From: Strigamia acuminata
Taxonomy: Eukaryota; Arthropoda; Chilopoda; Geophilomorpha; Linotaeniidae
NCBI GenBank assembly: GCA_949358305.1
Contig: OX442322.1
Span: 4,030,001 to 4,094,000 of the forward strand
Reading direction: 5' to 3'
Length of the DNA: 64,000 nucleotides
Shown: positions 1 to 9,559 of the stretch, piece after piece
How the letters are laid out: each line of letters begins with the position of its first letter
Numbering within the stretch: position 1 is the stretch's first letter
Position numbers and translations under genes: made by a program
The notes under the pieces: generated by a model
Database searches by the model: none
Told to the model about the DNA's origin: nothing
Seen by the model: only the letters and a program-made list of their open reading frames with translations

Positions 1-2
1 TA

Positions 3-647
3 CACGTAAAACAGTCGGAGATTCGATTGTTGAAAAACTGTAAAACCTCAAACGAATTATGGAGAAAATTGGACGAAATTTACGAAGCGAAAGGACCGGC
101 AAATATGGGCATGTTGCTGAAACAAATTTGCGGAAACAAAATGGCTGAGAACGAAAACGTGCGTGACTATCTGAAGGGATTTTTTGAAGCGGTTGATAAG
201 CTACTCGACATGGATATGGAAATCCATCCGACACTTACTGGGACGCTGCTGTTGCAAAGTTTGCCGAAATCATTCGATACGTTCAAGATTACGATGGAAT
301 CGCGAGACACATTGCCGACGCTGGAAGCGCTAAAAGCTAAAATTATAGCCGCAGCAATTTCTCAAGAAAAAGATAAAGAAGAAGTATCCGACGCAATGTT
401 GGCCAAGAAATCGTTCCAAAAACGGAGGCAGCCGAAGAACGGCGACGATGAATCGGATTCTGATGAAAAGCCGACTTTCAAGTTCAAGTGCCACGGTTGC
501 GGAAAAATCGGCCACAAAATCGCCGATTGCCGAAGTAAAAGCAAGAAGGAAAGCGCATCGAGAGCCGAGAAGTCCAAGTACGAATTATTTTTCTGCGAAC
601 AAAACGAGACAGCATTGAAATGCGAGAAGTCACGGCCGAGAAATTAG
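3..647 (+). CDS. gag: Gag of element X (partial, 5' end outside window)
   Basis: The frame is open from the first bases of the window, so the true start lies upstream. The protein resembles the UBN2 type of copia Gag: an alpha-helical region with ELWRKLDEIYEAKG, then the YLKGFFEAVDKL and LLQSLPKSFDTF motifs typical of copia capsids. A CCHC zinc knuckle, CHGCGKIGHKIADC, follows near positions 487-530, as expected for nucleocapsid binding of RNA. The ORF ends at a TAG (645-647) placed just before a protease motif in the same frame. I infer a single substitution broke a longer Gag-protease ORF here. Confident as copia Gag; the family is not identified. Confidence 0.85.
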   Translation, partial: HVKQSEIRLLKNCKTSNELWRKLDEIYEAKGPANMGMLLKQICGNKMAENENVRDYLKGFFEAVDKLLDMDMEIHPTLTGTLLLQSLPKSFDTFKITMESRDTLPTLEALKAKIIAAAISQEKDKEEVSDAMLAKKSFQKRRQPKNGDDESDSDEKPTFKFKCHGCGKIGHKIADCRSKSKKESASRAEKSKYELFFCEQNETALKCEKSRPRN

Positions 648-1070
648 TGTTTGGACAGCGGCGCAAGTTCCCACATGTGCTCGAGCAATTCAACATTTTC
701 AACGATCGAATTCCTGAAGAACCAGAAATTGAATTTGGCCAGTAAAGCGAGTACGAACATCGACGGAAAAGGAACCGCGAAAATCGTCGTCAAAACTGGA
801 GACGGAAATATGAAGTTGGATTTGACGGAGACTCTCTTGGTACGGGATTTGCGAACGAATTTGATGTCAGTCGGAAAGATCACAGAGCGGGGACACAAGG
901 TGATTTTTGACAATAAATCAGCAGAAATAATAAGCCCGAAGGGAGAAATCGTATTCACCGCCGAAAAAAGAAACGGATTATATTACATCGTCGACAAGAC
1001 CGAGGATGCTGCGACCGCAATGGAAATCGAAGTCAGAACCGGGAACATGAAGACCGAAAAAGCAAGTACG

Positions 1071-1234
1071 GAAGTCAAGAAGACGAGAACCGAGAACAAG
1101 AAAACAGCTGCGGAAGTCAAGAAGACGAGAACCGAGAACAAGAAAACAGCTGCGGAAGTCAAGAAGACGAGAGCCGAAAACAAGAAAACAGCTGCGGAAG
1201 TCAAGAAGACTAGAACCGAGAACGTAAAAATTCG
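1071..1234 (+). repeat. 42-bp tandem repeat, about 4 copies, coding
   Basis: Units start at 1071, 1113, 1155 and 1197 and encode a 14-residue Lys/Glu/Thr-rich repeat. The period is a multiple of three, so the frame is kept. Confidence 0.9.
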
Positions 1235-1375
1235 CGAATGGCACGAGAAGCTCGAATACGAATCAATTTTGAAGAAACTGAAAAACGACTTTGCAGAACA
1301 GATAAGTCAAACATTAATGGAAATGGCGCAATATATGATTTTGCAGCCGAGTGAGGAATCAAGTGTGGAACTAGA

Positions 1376-1595
1376 CAAGAACGAGAACGAAGTCAAAATT
1401 TCCGAGAACGTGAACGAAGCCGAAATTTCCGAGAACGAGAGCGAAGCCGAAATTTCCGAGAACGAGAACGAAGTTGAAATTTCCGAGAACGAGAACGAAG
1501 TAGAAATTTTCGAGAACGAGACGGAACAAGGGGAAGTCGAAATCAAGATCAATGATGAAGTCGAGAACGAGACTGAACAAGGGGAAGTCGAAACT
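1376..1595 (+). repeat. Degenerate Asn/Glu-coding repeat
   Basis: Repeated gagaacgagaacgaa units in several variants encode an acidic low-complexity tract (ENENEVEIS type). The units vary in length but stay in frame. Confidence 0.8.
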
Positions 1596-1718
1596 CTCCA
1601 GATCAAAAACGTACGAGCGCCTCCGCGACAATCTTCGAGAACTCGGAGGCTGTATTCAAATCGAAATGGAAAACCACCAGGAAGAATTCGATATGAAGAG
1701 TATTAATTAGTAAAACAA

Positions 1719-1873
1719 AATATTTGAATTGTTTGAGAAAAATATGTTTAATATTTGAATTGTTTGAGAAAAATATGTTTAATATTTGAATTGTTTGAGA
1801 AAAATATGTTTAATATTTGAATTGTTTGAGAAAAATATGTTTAATATTTGAATTGTTTAAGAAAAGTGTTTTT
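1719..1873 (+). repeat. 31-bp tandem repeat, 5 copies, before X 3' LTR
   Basis: Copies start at 1719, 1750, 1781, 1812 and 1843, each beginning aatatttgaattgttt. The array lies after the coding sequence and upstream of the LTR, where a polypurine tract would normally lie. The first four copies look identical and the last has diverged. Confidence 0.95.
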
Positions 1874-1901
1874 AATTATTTTAACTTTTGAGATGTAAAA
1901 A

Positions 1902-2150
1902 TGTTGGAATATGTGGTGACTGGCACTCAGGGGAAGTGTTGGTTTTGAGTGCCCAGTCTTCACGCCAGGTGAACGTTTCACCTGCGCACCCACGACGTCC
2001 AGATGACGTACTTGGCGTAAACCAATCAGGGTTGAGCGCACCTGTATATAATGTGTTAGCAATTAGAATAAAGTTAGTCATTTGCTGTTAAACCTAACCA
2101 CGCGTCTTATCATTGTCCCAACCTTCGACACTAAAAACTACACTTATCTC
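1902..2150 (+). repeat. 3' LTR of element X (end approximate)
   Basis: The LTR starts TGTTGGAATATG. It contains a TATA-like tatataat at 2045-2052 and a polyadenylation signal AATAAA at 2067-2072. The sequence beyond about 2150 aligns with the leader of copia element G read from the other strand, so the LTR must end near 2135-2155. The partner LTR is outside the window, so the exact end cannot be fixed. Confidence 0.7.
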
Positions 2151-3158
2151 ACGATTCAACGTTTAATTTTGTCCGAAATTCCGCGGGATTCGCGAATTTC
2201 GAGACAAATTTTGCTTATTTGTAGGATTCGACGATTTCCGACTTGTTTCCTGTGGATTGCACAATTCGTGCAATATCCCAGACGTGTCACCGACGATTTA
2301 GACAGCTGGGGCTGTTTATTTCGCCATTTTTCGTTTAATTTTGCCCGATTTTGTGCGTTCTTCGCAAATTTCGAGGCAAACGTTATTTATTTGTAGATTA
2401 ATCATCGATTTTTGTTTCAATTACGTTGGCGACGTCCCACCGACGTTCACAGACAACCGGGGTTGTCTGTCTCATCATTATTTCGTTAATGTTCTCTGAA
2501 ATTACGCGGGTTTCGCGAATTTCGAGAGAAATTTCTTTATTTCGCAGATTTCACGCCATTTTCGATTCACGACACTGCTTAGCGAAGAGCGGCAGTTACA
2601 ACGAGAATCGAACACTCGATTGTTCGCCGCTTAGTTCCCCGGTGAACGGCGGTTATCTGCGATCTCTCAAGTGGAAGAAGAGCCTCGATTTATCGAGAAG
2701 AGTTCGGACATTAACGTCCGAACTGCGTTTTCTCCGGCTTTTTGAGAAAGCCGAGCCGTGCCCTCATTTGCACGAGGATTGCAGCCGCAATCGATTCACC
2801 TATTTCGCCTTTTTCGATTTTACTTTGTTAGTTTTAAGAGGGGATTTTGGTGGGTCATTTAGTATCCTTGGTGCCCTACGCTCGATTCCGAGCACCGCGC
2901 CATTGTATTCCGTGATAAGGCTGAGCCCTGCGCCACCTGACACTCCCGCGATCCTAGGCGATCACAAAGGACGTCAGGGGGACACTTATCACGGGTTATC
3001 AGGCAATTGTAGCATTGCCTCCCAATTCTGGTCTTTCCGCTTCGAACCTCAAGTGCTAGTGAAGTGCGCCAGTTCAGTGCTCCGATTCAGTGCCTTTCGA
3101 CAGTGCCATTCTCTGAGCCTTTGTGTTTTCCGCGTCGTGTTTTGTTCTTCGTTCAGCG
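2150..3158 (+). other. 5' leader of copia A with repeated modules
   Basis: There is no real gene here; the open frames are fortuitous. The stretch matches the leader of element G on the other strand, for example around 2640-2740 against 29640-29790. It is built of diverged modules, each containing a version of taattttgtccgaaattccg and each ending in a pyrimidine-rich ttatttgtag or ttatttcgcag, at about 2222, 2396 and 2545. These ends look like 3' splice sites. The Gag start follows at 3159. Confidence 0.7.
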
Positions 3159-5035
3159 ATGCAGAAACCAGCCCATTCTTCGAGTGATTTGATTCCCGAC
3201 ATGAAATCGATTGGACTATTCGGGACAACTCCATCGACGGCTCACGCTTCTGAAAAAGGGCAATTCCGTCAACGCAATAAATCTGGCCCTCGTGATCTGT
3301 CGACTATTAAATGTTTTAATTGCGAACAATTTGGGCACTATGCCAATCGATGTCCGCTCCCACGTCGTCAAAATCCGAATCAGCCAATGGTTTCAGTGCA
3401 ACGCTCGTCACGCAGTAAGAGTCGACAACGAAACAAGAACGCCGCTACGAAATCGAATCCCAACCGGCCCCGCGAAAGTTCCCATCCGCATCGAGAGAGG
3501 ACATTTTTCGTCAATGCACCGCAAGTTATTCATCGTCCAGTCGCCCATTTTATGCAATCCAACGAGTGGATACTGGACTGCGGTGCCACAGACCATGTTT
3601 CGCATGTTCGTGCCTGGTTAACCGATTTCGCCGATTGCATTCCCTTCGATATCGAACTCGGGCAGGGGAAATCCCAAGTAACAGGAAAGGGAACCGTCCG
3701 ACTTCTTTTAGCCATCGATAAGACCCGCTGCACCGTGAACTTGACAAATGTCTTATACGCGCCGAATTTCGAGGCAAACTTGATTTCGGTTTCGAAGATA
3801 GATAAGGCTCGACATCACATTCACATCTTCAACAGTGAAATTCATGTTTATCAAACAGACATTCGTAGCCCTCTCATTCGTGCAAAAGAGAGAGGCGGTT
3901 TATATTACGTGGACGGCTTGTGTTCGACACCGACATTTGCGACGACGATTTCTACGCCAGCTCAACCGATAAATATTGCGGCGACCGAACCGACCACCCC
4001 ACCGGTCCAAACATTCGTAACGACCGAAGAGGATTTTATCAACATCCCAAAACAGAGAAAGGGGAAAAGACCGATCACAGACTTTCAGATGCCACCTGTT
4101 GAGAATGCGAAGCCAATTCCTAACCAACAAGTTCCTATCCCAGTCAATTCTATCCCTCCTCCTGTTCCTACACTCACACACACCCTCACCAACCCGCCTA
4201 TCCTCCCATCCTATGCAACTGCGTTACAATCTATTCCGACCATGAACGCCTTCCCTCCGCTTGGTGGCAATTCTCAATCACAAAAGAAGATCATCGCCAA
4301 TCCGACTTCCGTCAAGGATGCCACCGGTTTATGGCATAGTCGCTTAGGCCATTTACATACCAACGCGATGAAACTTTTGGCCGCTAACAACCAAGTCTAC
4401 GGGATGGAACCGGGAGAAGTTCAACAAGAGCTGGCCTGCAATGACTGTCGTATCGCAAAGTCTACGAGAGCATCACATAAACCCGACCCGAACCCTTCTA
4501 CGTCTAAACCATTGGACCTTCTCCACATGGATGTTTGGGGACCGGCTCCCGCCCCATCATTCGGAGGAGCGCGTTTTGTACTCACTATCATTGACGACGC
4601 CACTCGCTATTGTTGGATCATTCCATTAGCCCAGAAATCGCAGGTTTTCGCATCTTTCAAAGGCTTTGTGGCAAGAGTCGAGCGAATACAAGAAACAAGC
4701 GTCAAAGCGATACGTACCAATCGAGGCGGCGAATTTTTGTCGAATGAGTTTCTCCGCTACCTTCAAGACAAGGGTATTCAGGGACAGCGAACGAACCCGT
4801 CATCGCCACAGATGAATGGCACGGCCGAGCGCATAAATCGGACAATGGCCGACAACTTTCGTGCAGTCCTATCCGAAACCAAATTACCGGAAGCGCTCTG
4901 GGCCGAACTTGCAGTTTCGTTTTCTTAAATCAAAAATCGGAGTCCTCATTCACGGCTAAACAATCAAGTCCCTTACATCCTTTGGCGGCAGAGAGCCTTG
5001 TCATTACGACACCTACGCAAACTAGGATCTAAATG
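3159..5035 (+). pseudogene. gag-pol: Gag-protease-integrase (N part) of copia A
   Basis: The start ATG at 3159 matches the Gag start of element G. After about 13 residues the frame jumps directly to the sequence just upstream of the zinc knuckle, so roughly 190 residues (the whole capsid-like UBN2 region) are missing in frame compared with G. The zinc knuckle CFNCEQFGHYANRC lies at about 3313-3354, followed by protease WILDCGATDHVSH (about 3567-3605), the pre-integrase HHCC region (WHSRLGHLHTNAM, CNDCRIAKS) and the integrase core (LLHMDVWG onward). The second catalytic Asp of integrase is Asn here (IRTNRGGEF, near 4708-4735). An in-frame TAA at 4926-4928 interrupts the core. Element B begins at 5036. 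Confidence 0.88.
5031..5035. other. Target-site duplication AAATG, left (element B)
   Basis: The 5-bp AAATG here is repeated at 11821-11825 on the other side of element B. A 5-bp duplication is normal for copia integrase. Confidence 0.95.
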
Positions 5036-5592
5036 TGTGGCTCTGTGGCGCAATAAATGCACGATAAATCGTGCTGGAAGCGTGAAAATAACGTGCTCAC
5101 GGCAATGCATGAGCTGGAAAAATTGCCGTGATGCGTAAACGCGAGTTCGGGTCTGTATTGGGCCAGAAAACGCGTGTACCACACTTATAAAGACGTGTGG
5201 CACATAAACTAATACTGATAATTAACAAAATACACTTTAATTCGAGAAAACTTACATAATTGATCCAAAAACCATTGGAAAACATAGAGAAACACACTGG
5301 CTGTGTGCGCGGCCATTTGCAATGTGCCAGAGACATCTGGTGGCCGATATTATAAACAATAATAATGAAAAACATAAGAACAAGATAGAGGATGCATGAA
5401 ACCTAATGTATTGAGTACATTTAACCCGGTATCATGCATTCTCTTTACAAACAAGCATGAAAACACTAAATAAACACTGAATAACCCAGGAAAATGGAAA
5501 CAATTACCGATAAATGATAAAATAAACATTTTAAAGCCATTTCACATCGAAAAACGATTTAATTAGGTGAAAAGCGGTTCCAAAGTCCAACA
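5036..5592 (-). repeat. 3' LTR of element B (557 bp)
   Basis: Read on the minus strand it starts TGTTGGACTTTGG and ends GCCACA. It is near-identical to 11264-11820. Confidence 0.95.
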
Positions 5593-5605
5593 ATTCCCTC
5601 CTTCG
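5593..5605 (-). other. Polypurine tract of element B
   Basis: On the minus strand, cgaaggagggaat abuts the 3' LTR, as expected for the plus-strand primer. Confidence 0.8.
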
Positions 5606-5638
5606 ATGTAAAATGTCGGTGTTGAATGATCGAAAAAG

Positions 5639-8600
5639 TTACTTCGAGACGAAAATCCGGGATAATAAATTTCGAAGACGCTCTGAACTGAGCCACTTGG
5701 TGAAAATGTCGGATACATTTATCTCACCCGGAATCTTGCGGAGTTCGAAACAACCGGCAATATGCCACTCACGAAGCCAGTGAAACTTCACTCGAATATG
5801 TTTCGTTTTTGAGTTCTCGATGTCGTTGTTCGTGAACTGAATCGAGGCGAGGGCATCGGAAAATATGATCGGTTTCGATAATCGACGTAAAGGCGGAAAT
5901 ACTTGATAAATACTGTCCAACCAGTATAATTCTTTGACGATTTCAACTAATGCCACAAATTTGGCTTCCATGGTGGAGCAAGCAACACTGGTCTGTTTTT
6001 TGCAGCTCCAGCCAATGGGCACACTTCCGATGTAGACAATGTATCCGCCGAATGATCTCGATGTAGCGATGTCGGAGGCCCAAGAGGCGTCTGTGCAACC
6101 CCACAGTTGACTCGAATCGCATTTCGAAAGTTCGATGGAGTAATCACTCGTATTGGCCACATATCGAAGAACTTGAAGCAAACACTTAATGTGGCTTTGG
6201 TCGTAGCAGTTGTTGTACTGCGAGAGAGCGATGACCGAGTATAAGATATCGGGACGAGTGCGAGAAGCGAGAAAAAGTAATGATCCGATGAGCGACCGAT
6301 ACAGGAAATCCGGGAGATTGTCCAACGAGCCTTTCACGAGCGTGGTTCCCGGTGTGACAGGCACTTTAATAAGTGCATCGGACGAAACATTAAACTTTTT
6401 GAGGAGTTTATCGATGTAATTGCGTTGAGTCATGAAGACTTTCCCGTCACGATGCTCGAATTCCACTCCGAGCAGCTTGGTTATCGGGCCGAGGTTGACG
6501 ATTTCGAACTTGCTCGTGATTAACGCAAGAATACAGTCTCGGATGTTCTCCGACGCGTAAAATAAAACGATGTCGTCAACGTAAACTAACATGATGGCCG
6601 AATGTCCAAATGCGTAAACGCAATTACAAGCCGGAAATTTCTGGAATCCGAGTCCGGTCAACGTCTCGTCAAGTTTTTGGTACCACATGCGCCCCGACTG
6701 ATGAAGACCGTAAAGCGACTTGGTCAACAACCAGACGTTGTCGGGCGAGGAGCATGTGGCACCGGCGGGAATCCGCATGTAGATTTCGTGGTCGAGGTCG
6801 CCGTAGAGGTAGGCACATTTCACGTCGAGATGAGTATCCCTCCATCCCAACAAAACGACCAGAAGACAGAAGAAAAATCGGATGAGCACGAAGTTAACTA
6901 CCGGACTAAAAACTTCATCGAAATCAACGCCCATTGTTTGGCGGAAACCTTGTGCGACAAGTCGGGCACGGTATCGATGAATTGTCCCGGTGGCGTCCGA
7001 TTTTAACTTGAAAATCCACTTGCAACCTAGGACTGTCTTATCCGGTGGACGCGGAACCTCTTTGTAAACCTCGCGCTTCTTGAAAGTAGAAAGCTCCTCG
7101 TTGTTTGCTTCGGTCCATTTCGGTGCTTCGGGCAATTTAACTGCTTCGGCATATGTGGCCGGTTCCCGAAAACACATGAAGACACGATGAGGCGATGGTG
7201 GAACATAGGGCATGTGGTGTTCCAAATTGCCAAAAAAGAAAATAGACTCGTCATACGGTAGCCGATGTGCGAAACAATAAGCGGCGATATCGTTCTGCGA
7301 CCGCAAGCGGACACCGTGTTCCGGATAATAATAAACGTCGACCTTGATCTTTCCCGGGATTTGATCTTTCCGGAGATGTTCCTCTCTCCTCCATCCGCTG
7401 AAGGGCGAAACGCCGCCAATAAAACTCCAAGGGCAATGAAGAGCACGTAAAGGGGCCAAATTAGGCGTACCCGGAGCGGGAATAGGCAAGGCGGCCGCTT
7501 CGTCAAGAAGGTCGTCGTCAAAGTCAGAACCCTGTACAGACATCGCCGTGGTATCGTCAAGACATGGAAGAGTTGGGTAAGAGATCGAACGTCGCAGCTG
7601 GGGTAAACGCGTGGAACGTATGGTTGGAGAAAATTGGCCATGTCCTGCAACGGTCGCTGCAGTAACGGAGTCATCGGCAGCGGTCACGGAGCCATCAGGA
7701 ATAGCCTCACCATCCAGAGGCACGCTTGCAGCGGCGGACGGGGCAAATGAAGCGAAAGACGGAGCTGTCGAAGCGACAGACTGAGCACGACTGATAATTC
7801 CATCATCGTCACTACTGCCGGCGGAAGAATCGTTATCCGAATCGCGACGTCGTCGAGGCCAAGGTTGAGTTGGGAAATTATCATGAAAAGTGACACGCGA
7901 CGGGGTGTGGCCACGAGCAGGCTCCTCCATGGGTGGAGCATTGTCATCCGGATCCGGAACATAAAAGGGCGAGCGTTTAAAGTTCTGCCGTTCATCGATT
8001 TGGACGTGAACAGTTTTGGTGACAGTGTTCGTAGCCGGATTCAAAACACGATATCCTCGAGTTCCTGAAGCATAGCCGACGAGGAATCCCTCCCAAGCTC
8101 GAGGGTCCAGTTTATTGCGTCCAGGTGCGGTAAAGTGCACCCAGCACTTAGAACCGATTTTACGAAAATGTCTGACGGAAAGGGCACGCTGTCGCCACAA
8201 AATGTATGGGATTTCGTCGTTGAGCTTTGAATGCGGACTACGGTTTTTGATGTACACGAATGTCACAGCAAGTTCGGCCCAAAGCGTATGCGGAAATCCG
8301 GTTTCGGATCTAACGGAGCGGAGATAATCGCCCATCGTCCGGTTCAGGCGTTCGGCGACTCCATTCATCTGTGGGCTCGCGGGGTTGGTCCGTTGCGCAA
8401 CAATACCCTTGTCGGCGAGATAACGGTCAAAATCCCTTGAAATGAATTCTCCTTCACGGTCGGTACGAATCGTTTTGATCCGGCAATCGGCTATACGTTC
8501 GACACGGGAAACAAAGTCTTTGAACGTAGCGAAAACATCGGATTTACGGGCAATCGGGAAAAGCCAGGCATACCTGGTGGCGTCGTCGATAATGGTGAAG

Positions 8601-9559
8601 GCGAAATTAGCGCCACCAATGGAAGGCAGTCTCGACGGGCCCCAGACGTCCATGTGAAGCAATTCAAGCGGTTTCGTAGTCGAAGGCGCGGAAATCGACT
8701 TATGCGGAGCACGCGTAGACTTGGCGACACGGCACGTGTTGCATGAAAGTTCCTGTCGAACAGCAGCTGGATCAAGTCCGTAAACCTGGGAGTTAGCAGC
8801 CAAAGTCCGCATGGCTTTGGTGTGCAGGTGACCCAGTCTGCTGTGCCACAATCCCGTGGCATCCGCGACGTTGACCGACGTAGTAACCGGTTTAGGAGGT
8901 GATGTTGCATTTGACTTAGCAACAGGAGGAGGTGATGTTGCGTTTGACTTGGCAACGGGAAGAGGAGAGGTGAGGGCATTGGAATACATCCGGATCTGTT
9001 GAGGTTGGGATCCGGGAATAGGAGCAGGACTGGTAGGAAAAAGTGAAGGGACCAGTAAGGTGTTGGAGGAGACGGGCAAGCGGAAATCGGTCATATTTTC
9101 AGCCGACTTCGTCTTAGCCTTGTTGGAAGGCTTGGGCAATGCGGGAAAGTCTTCTTCCTTCGTCACTAGAGTGGTCGATGTCGGAGTCGGAGACAACGAT
9201 GAAACGGGTGGAGAACTCGAAACATTAGTCGGAGCGGCGAATGGCGAGATAAGCCCATCCACGAAATAAAGTCCAGACTTCTGTTTCGCCCGAAGAACAC
9301 TTAGTTTGTTGTCCGTTTCATACGTATGCAATTCCGAGTTGTGAATGTGGATGTGATGTCCGCATTTATCAATCCGAGAAACCGAGATTAAGTTGGCGCC
9401 GAAGTCAGGTGCGAATAAGACGTCGCGTAGCATTACGGTGCATTCGCAGCCATCGATGAGCGACTTGACCGGAACGTCACCTTTGCCTGTGACCTTCGAA
9501 CTGCCTTGTCCTAACTCGATGTTGAACGGGACAACGGAAACAAAGTTCGTGAACCACGC
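5639..9559 (-). CDS. pol: Pol of element B (protease C part, integrase, MBD-like, RT, RNase H)
   Basis: A long open frame follows an in-frame TAA (9560-9562) in the protease region. Domains in order: protease C-terminal part (LISVSRI), pre-integrase (WHSRLGHLHTKAM with CNTCRVAKS), integrase core with LLHMDVWG, IRTDREGEF and NGVAERLNRT so the three acidic residues are kept, a Ser/Asp-rich linker, an MBD-like domain (7211-7429), RT with YVDD, and RNase H ending near SDIFTKWL. Polyprotein length fits copia once Gag is added. The stop upstream means a full Gag-Pol cannot be made from this copy without readthrough. The enzymatic domains themselves look undamaged. Confidence 0.9.
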   Translation of the reverse strand, partial: AWFTNFVSVVPFNIELGQGSSKVTGKGDVPVKSLIDGCECTVMLRDVLFAPDFGANLISVSRIDKCGHHIHIHNSELHTYETDNKLSVLRAKQKSGLYFVDGLISPFAAPTNVSSSPPVSSLSPTPTSTTLVTKEEDFPALPKPSNKAKTKSAENMTDFRLPVSSNTLLVPSLFPTSPAPIPGSQPQQIRMYSNALTSPLPVAKSNATSPPPVAKSNATSPPKPVTTSVNVADATGLWHSRLGHLHTKAMRTLAANSQVYGLDPAAVRQELSCNTCRVAKSTRAPHKSISAPSTTKPLELLHMDVWGPSRLPSIGGANFAFTIIDDATRYAWLFPIARKSDVFATFKDFVSRVERIADCRIKTIRTDREGEFISRDFDRYLADKGIVAQRTNPASPQMNGVAERLNRTMGDYLRSVRSETGFPHTLWAELAVTFVYIKNRSPHSKLNDEIPYILWRQRALSVRHFRKIGSKCWVHFTAPGRNKLDPRAWEGFLVGYASGTRGYRVLNPATNTVTKTVHVQIDERQNFKRSPFYVPDPDDNAPPMEEPARGHTPSRVTFHDNFPTQPWPRRRRDSDNDSSAGSSDDDGIISRAQSVASTAPSFASFAPSAAASVPLDGEAIPDGSVTAADDSVTAATVAGHGQFSPTIRSTRLPQLRRSISYPTLPCLDDTTAMSVQGSDFDDDLLDEAAALPIPAPGTPNLAPLRALHCPWSFIGGVSPFSGWRREEHLRKDQIPGKIKVDVYYYPEHGVRLRSQNDIAAYCFAHRLPYDESIFFFGNLEHHMPYVPPSPHRVFMCFREPATYAEAVKLPEAPKWTEANNEELSTFKKREVYKEVPRPPDKTVLGCKWIFKLKSDATGTIHRYRARLVAQGFRQTMGVDFDEVFSPVVNFVLIRFFFCLLVVLLGWRDTHLDVKCAYLYGDLDHEIYMRIPAGATCSSPDNVWLLTKSLYGLHQSGRMWYQKLDETLTGLGFQKFPACNCVYAFGHSAIMLVYVDDIVLFYASENIRDCILALITSKFEIVNLGPITKLLGVEFEHRDGKVFMTQRNYIDKLLKKFNVSSDALIKVPVTPGTTLVKGSLDNLPDFLYRSLIGSLLFLASRTRPDILYSVIALSQYNNCYDQSHIKCLLQVLRYVANTSDYSIELSKCDSSQLWGCTDASWASDIATSRSFGGYIVYIGSVPIGWSCKKQTSVACSTMEAKFVALVEIVKELYWLDSIYQVFPPLRRLSKPIIFSDALASIQFTNNDIENSKTKHIRVKFHWLREWHIAGCFELRKIPGEINVSDIFTKWLSSERLRNLLSRIFVSK
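7211..7429 (-). other. MBD-like domain in element B Pol
   Basis: The segment reads WRREEHLRKDQIPG, then VDVYYYPEHGVRLRS, then IFFFGNL. The RK pair, DVYY, the conserved Gly and the RS pair have the spacing of a methyl-CpG-binding domain. Its position between integrase and RT is the same as in elements A and G. Confidence 0.72.

Larger units (their letters stand above)
648..1706 (+). pseudogene. Protease-like segment plus repetitive tail of element X
   Basis: Read in the same frame as the preceding Gag, this begins with the aspartic protease signature LDSGASSHM (about 651-680) and continues with copia protease-like sequence up to LYYIVDKTED. It then runs into four 14-residue repeats of the type EVKKTRTENKKTAA, a short relic of the pre-integrase motif (WHEKLEYESI), and a second acidic Asn/Glu repeat (ENENEVEISEN type). 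It ends with an Arg-rich stretch like the linker normally found between integrase and RT. Integrase core, RT and RNase H are missing. The repeats appear to occupy the deleted space. Whether the ORF is still translated by readthrough is unknown. Confidence 0.7.
1..2150 (+). mobile_element. Ty1/copia-like element X, 3' part only
   Basis: This is the right-hand part of a copia-type element whose 5' LTR and gag start lie outside the window. In order it holds a Gag with a zinc knuckle, a protease-like segment, long repetitive coding sequence, a 31-bp tandem repeat and an LTR that starts TGTTGGAATATG, as Drosophila copia LTRs do. Integrase core, reverse transcriptase and RNase H are absent, so the copy is non-autonomous. 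Immediately after its LTR the sequence becomes the 5' leader of copia element A (recognised by similarity to the leader of element G). I infer that X inserted into A's leader; the left target-site copy is outside the window. The right boundary is uncertain by about 15 bp. Confidence 0.75.

Noticed and set aside
1719-1873. CRISPR-like array
   Set aside because: Units are contiguous with no unique spacers, the context is an LTR element and the genome is eukaryotic.
2092-2104. cctaacc near 2092 and 63532 as telomere-like TTAGG repeats
   Set aside because: At most two units at each site and inside an LTR in one case; coincidence.
2426-3187. 253-codon plus-strand ORF upstream of A's Gag
   Set aside because: It lies in leader sequence shared with G, where the frame is not conserved.
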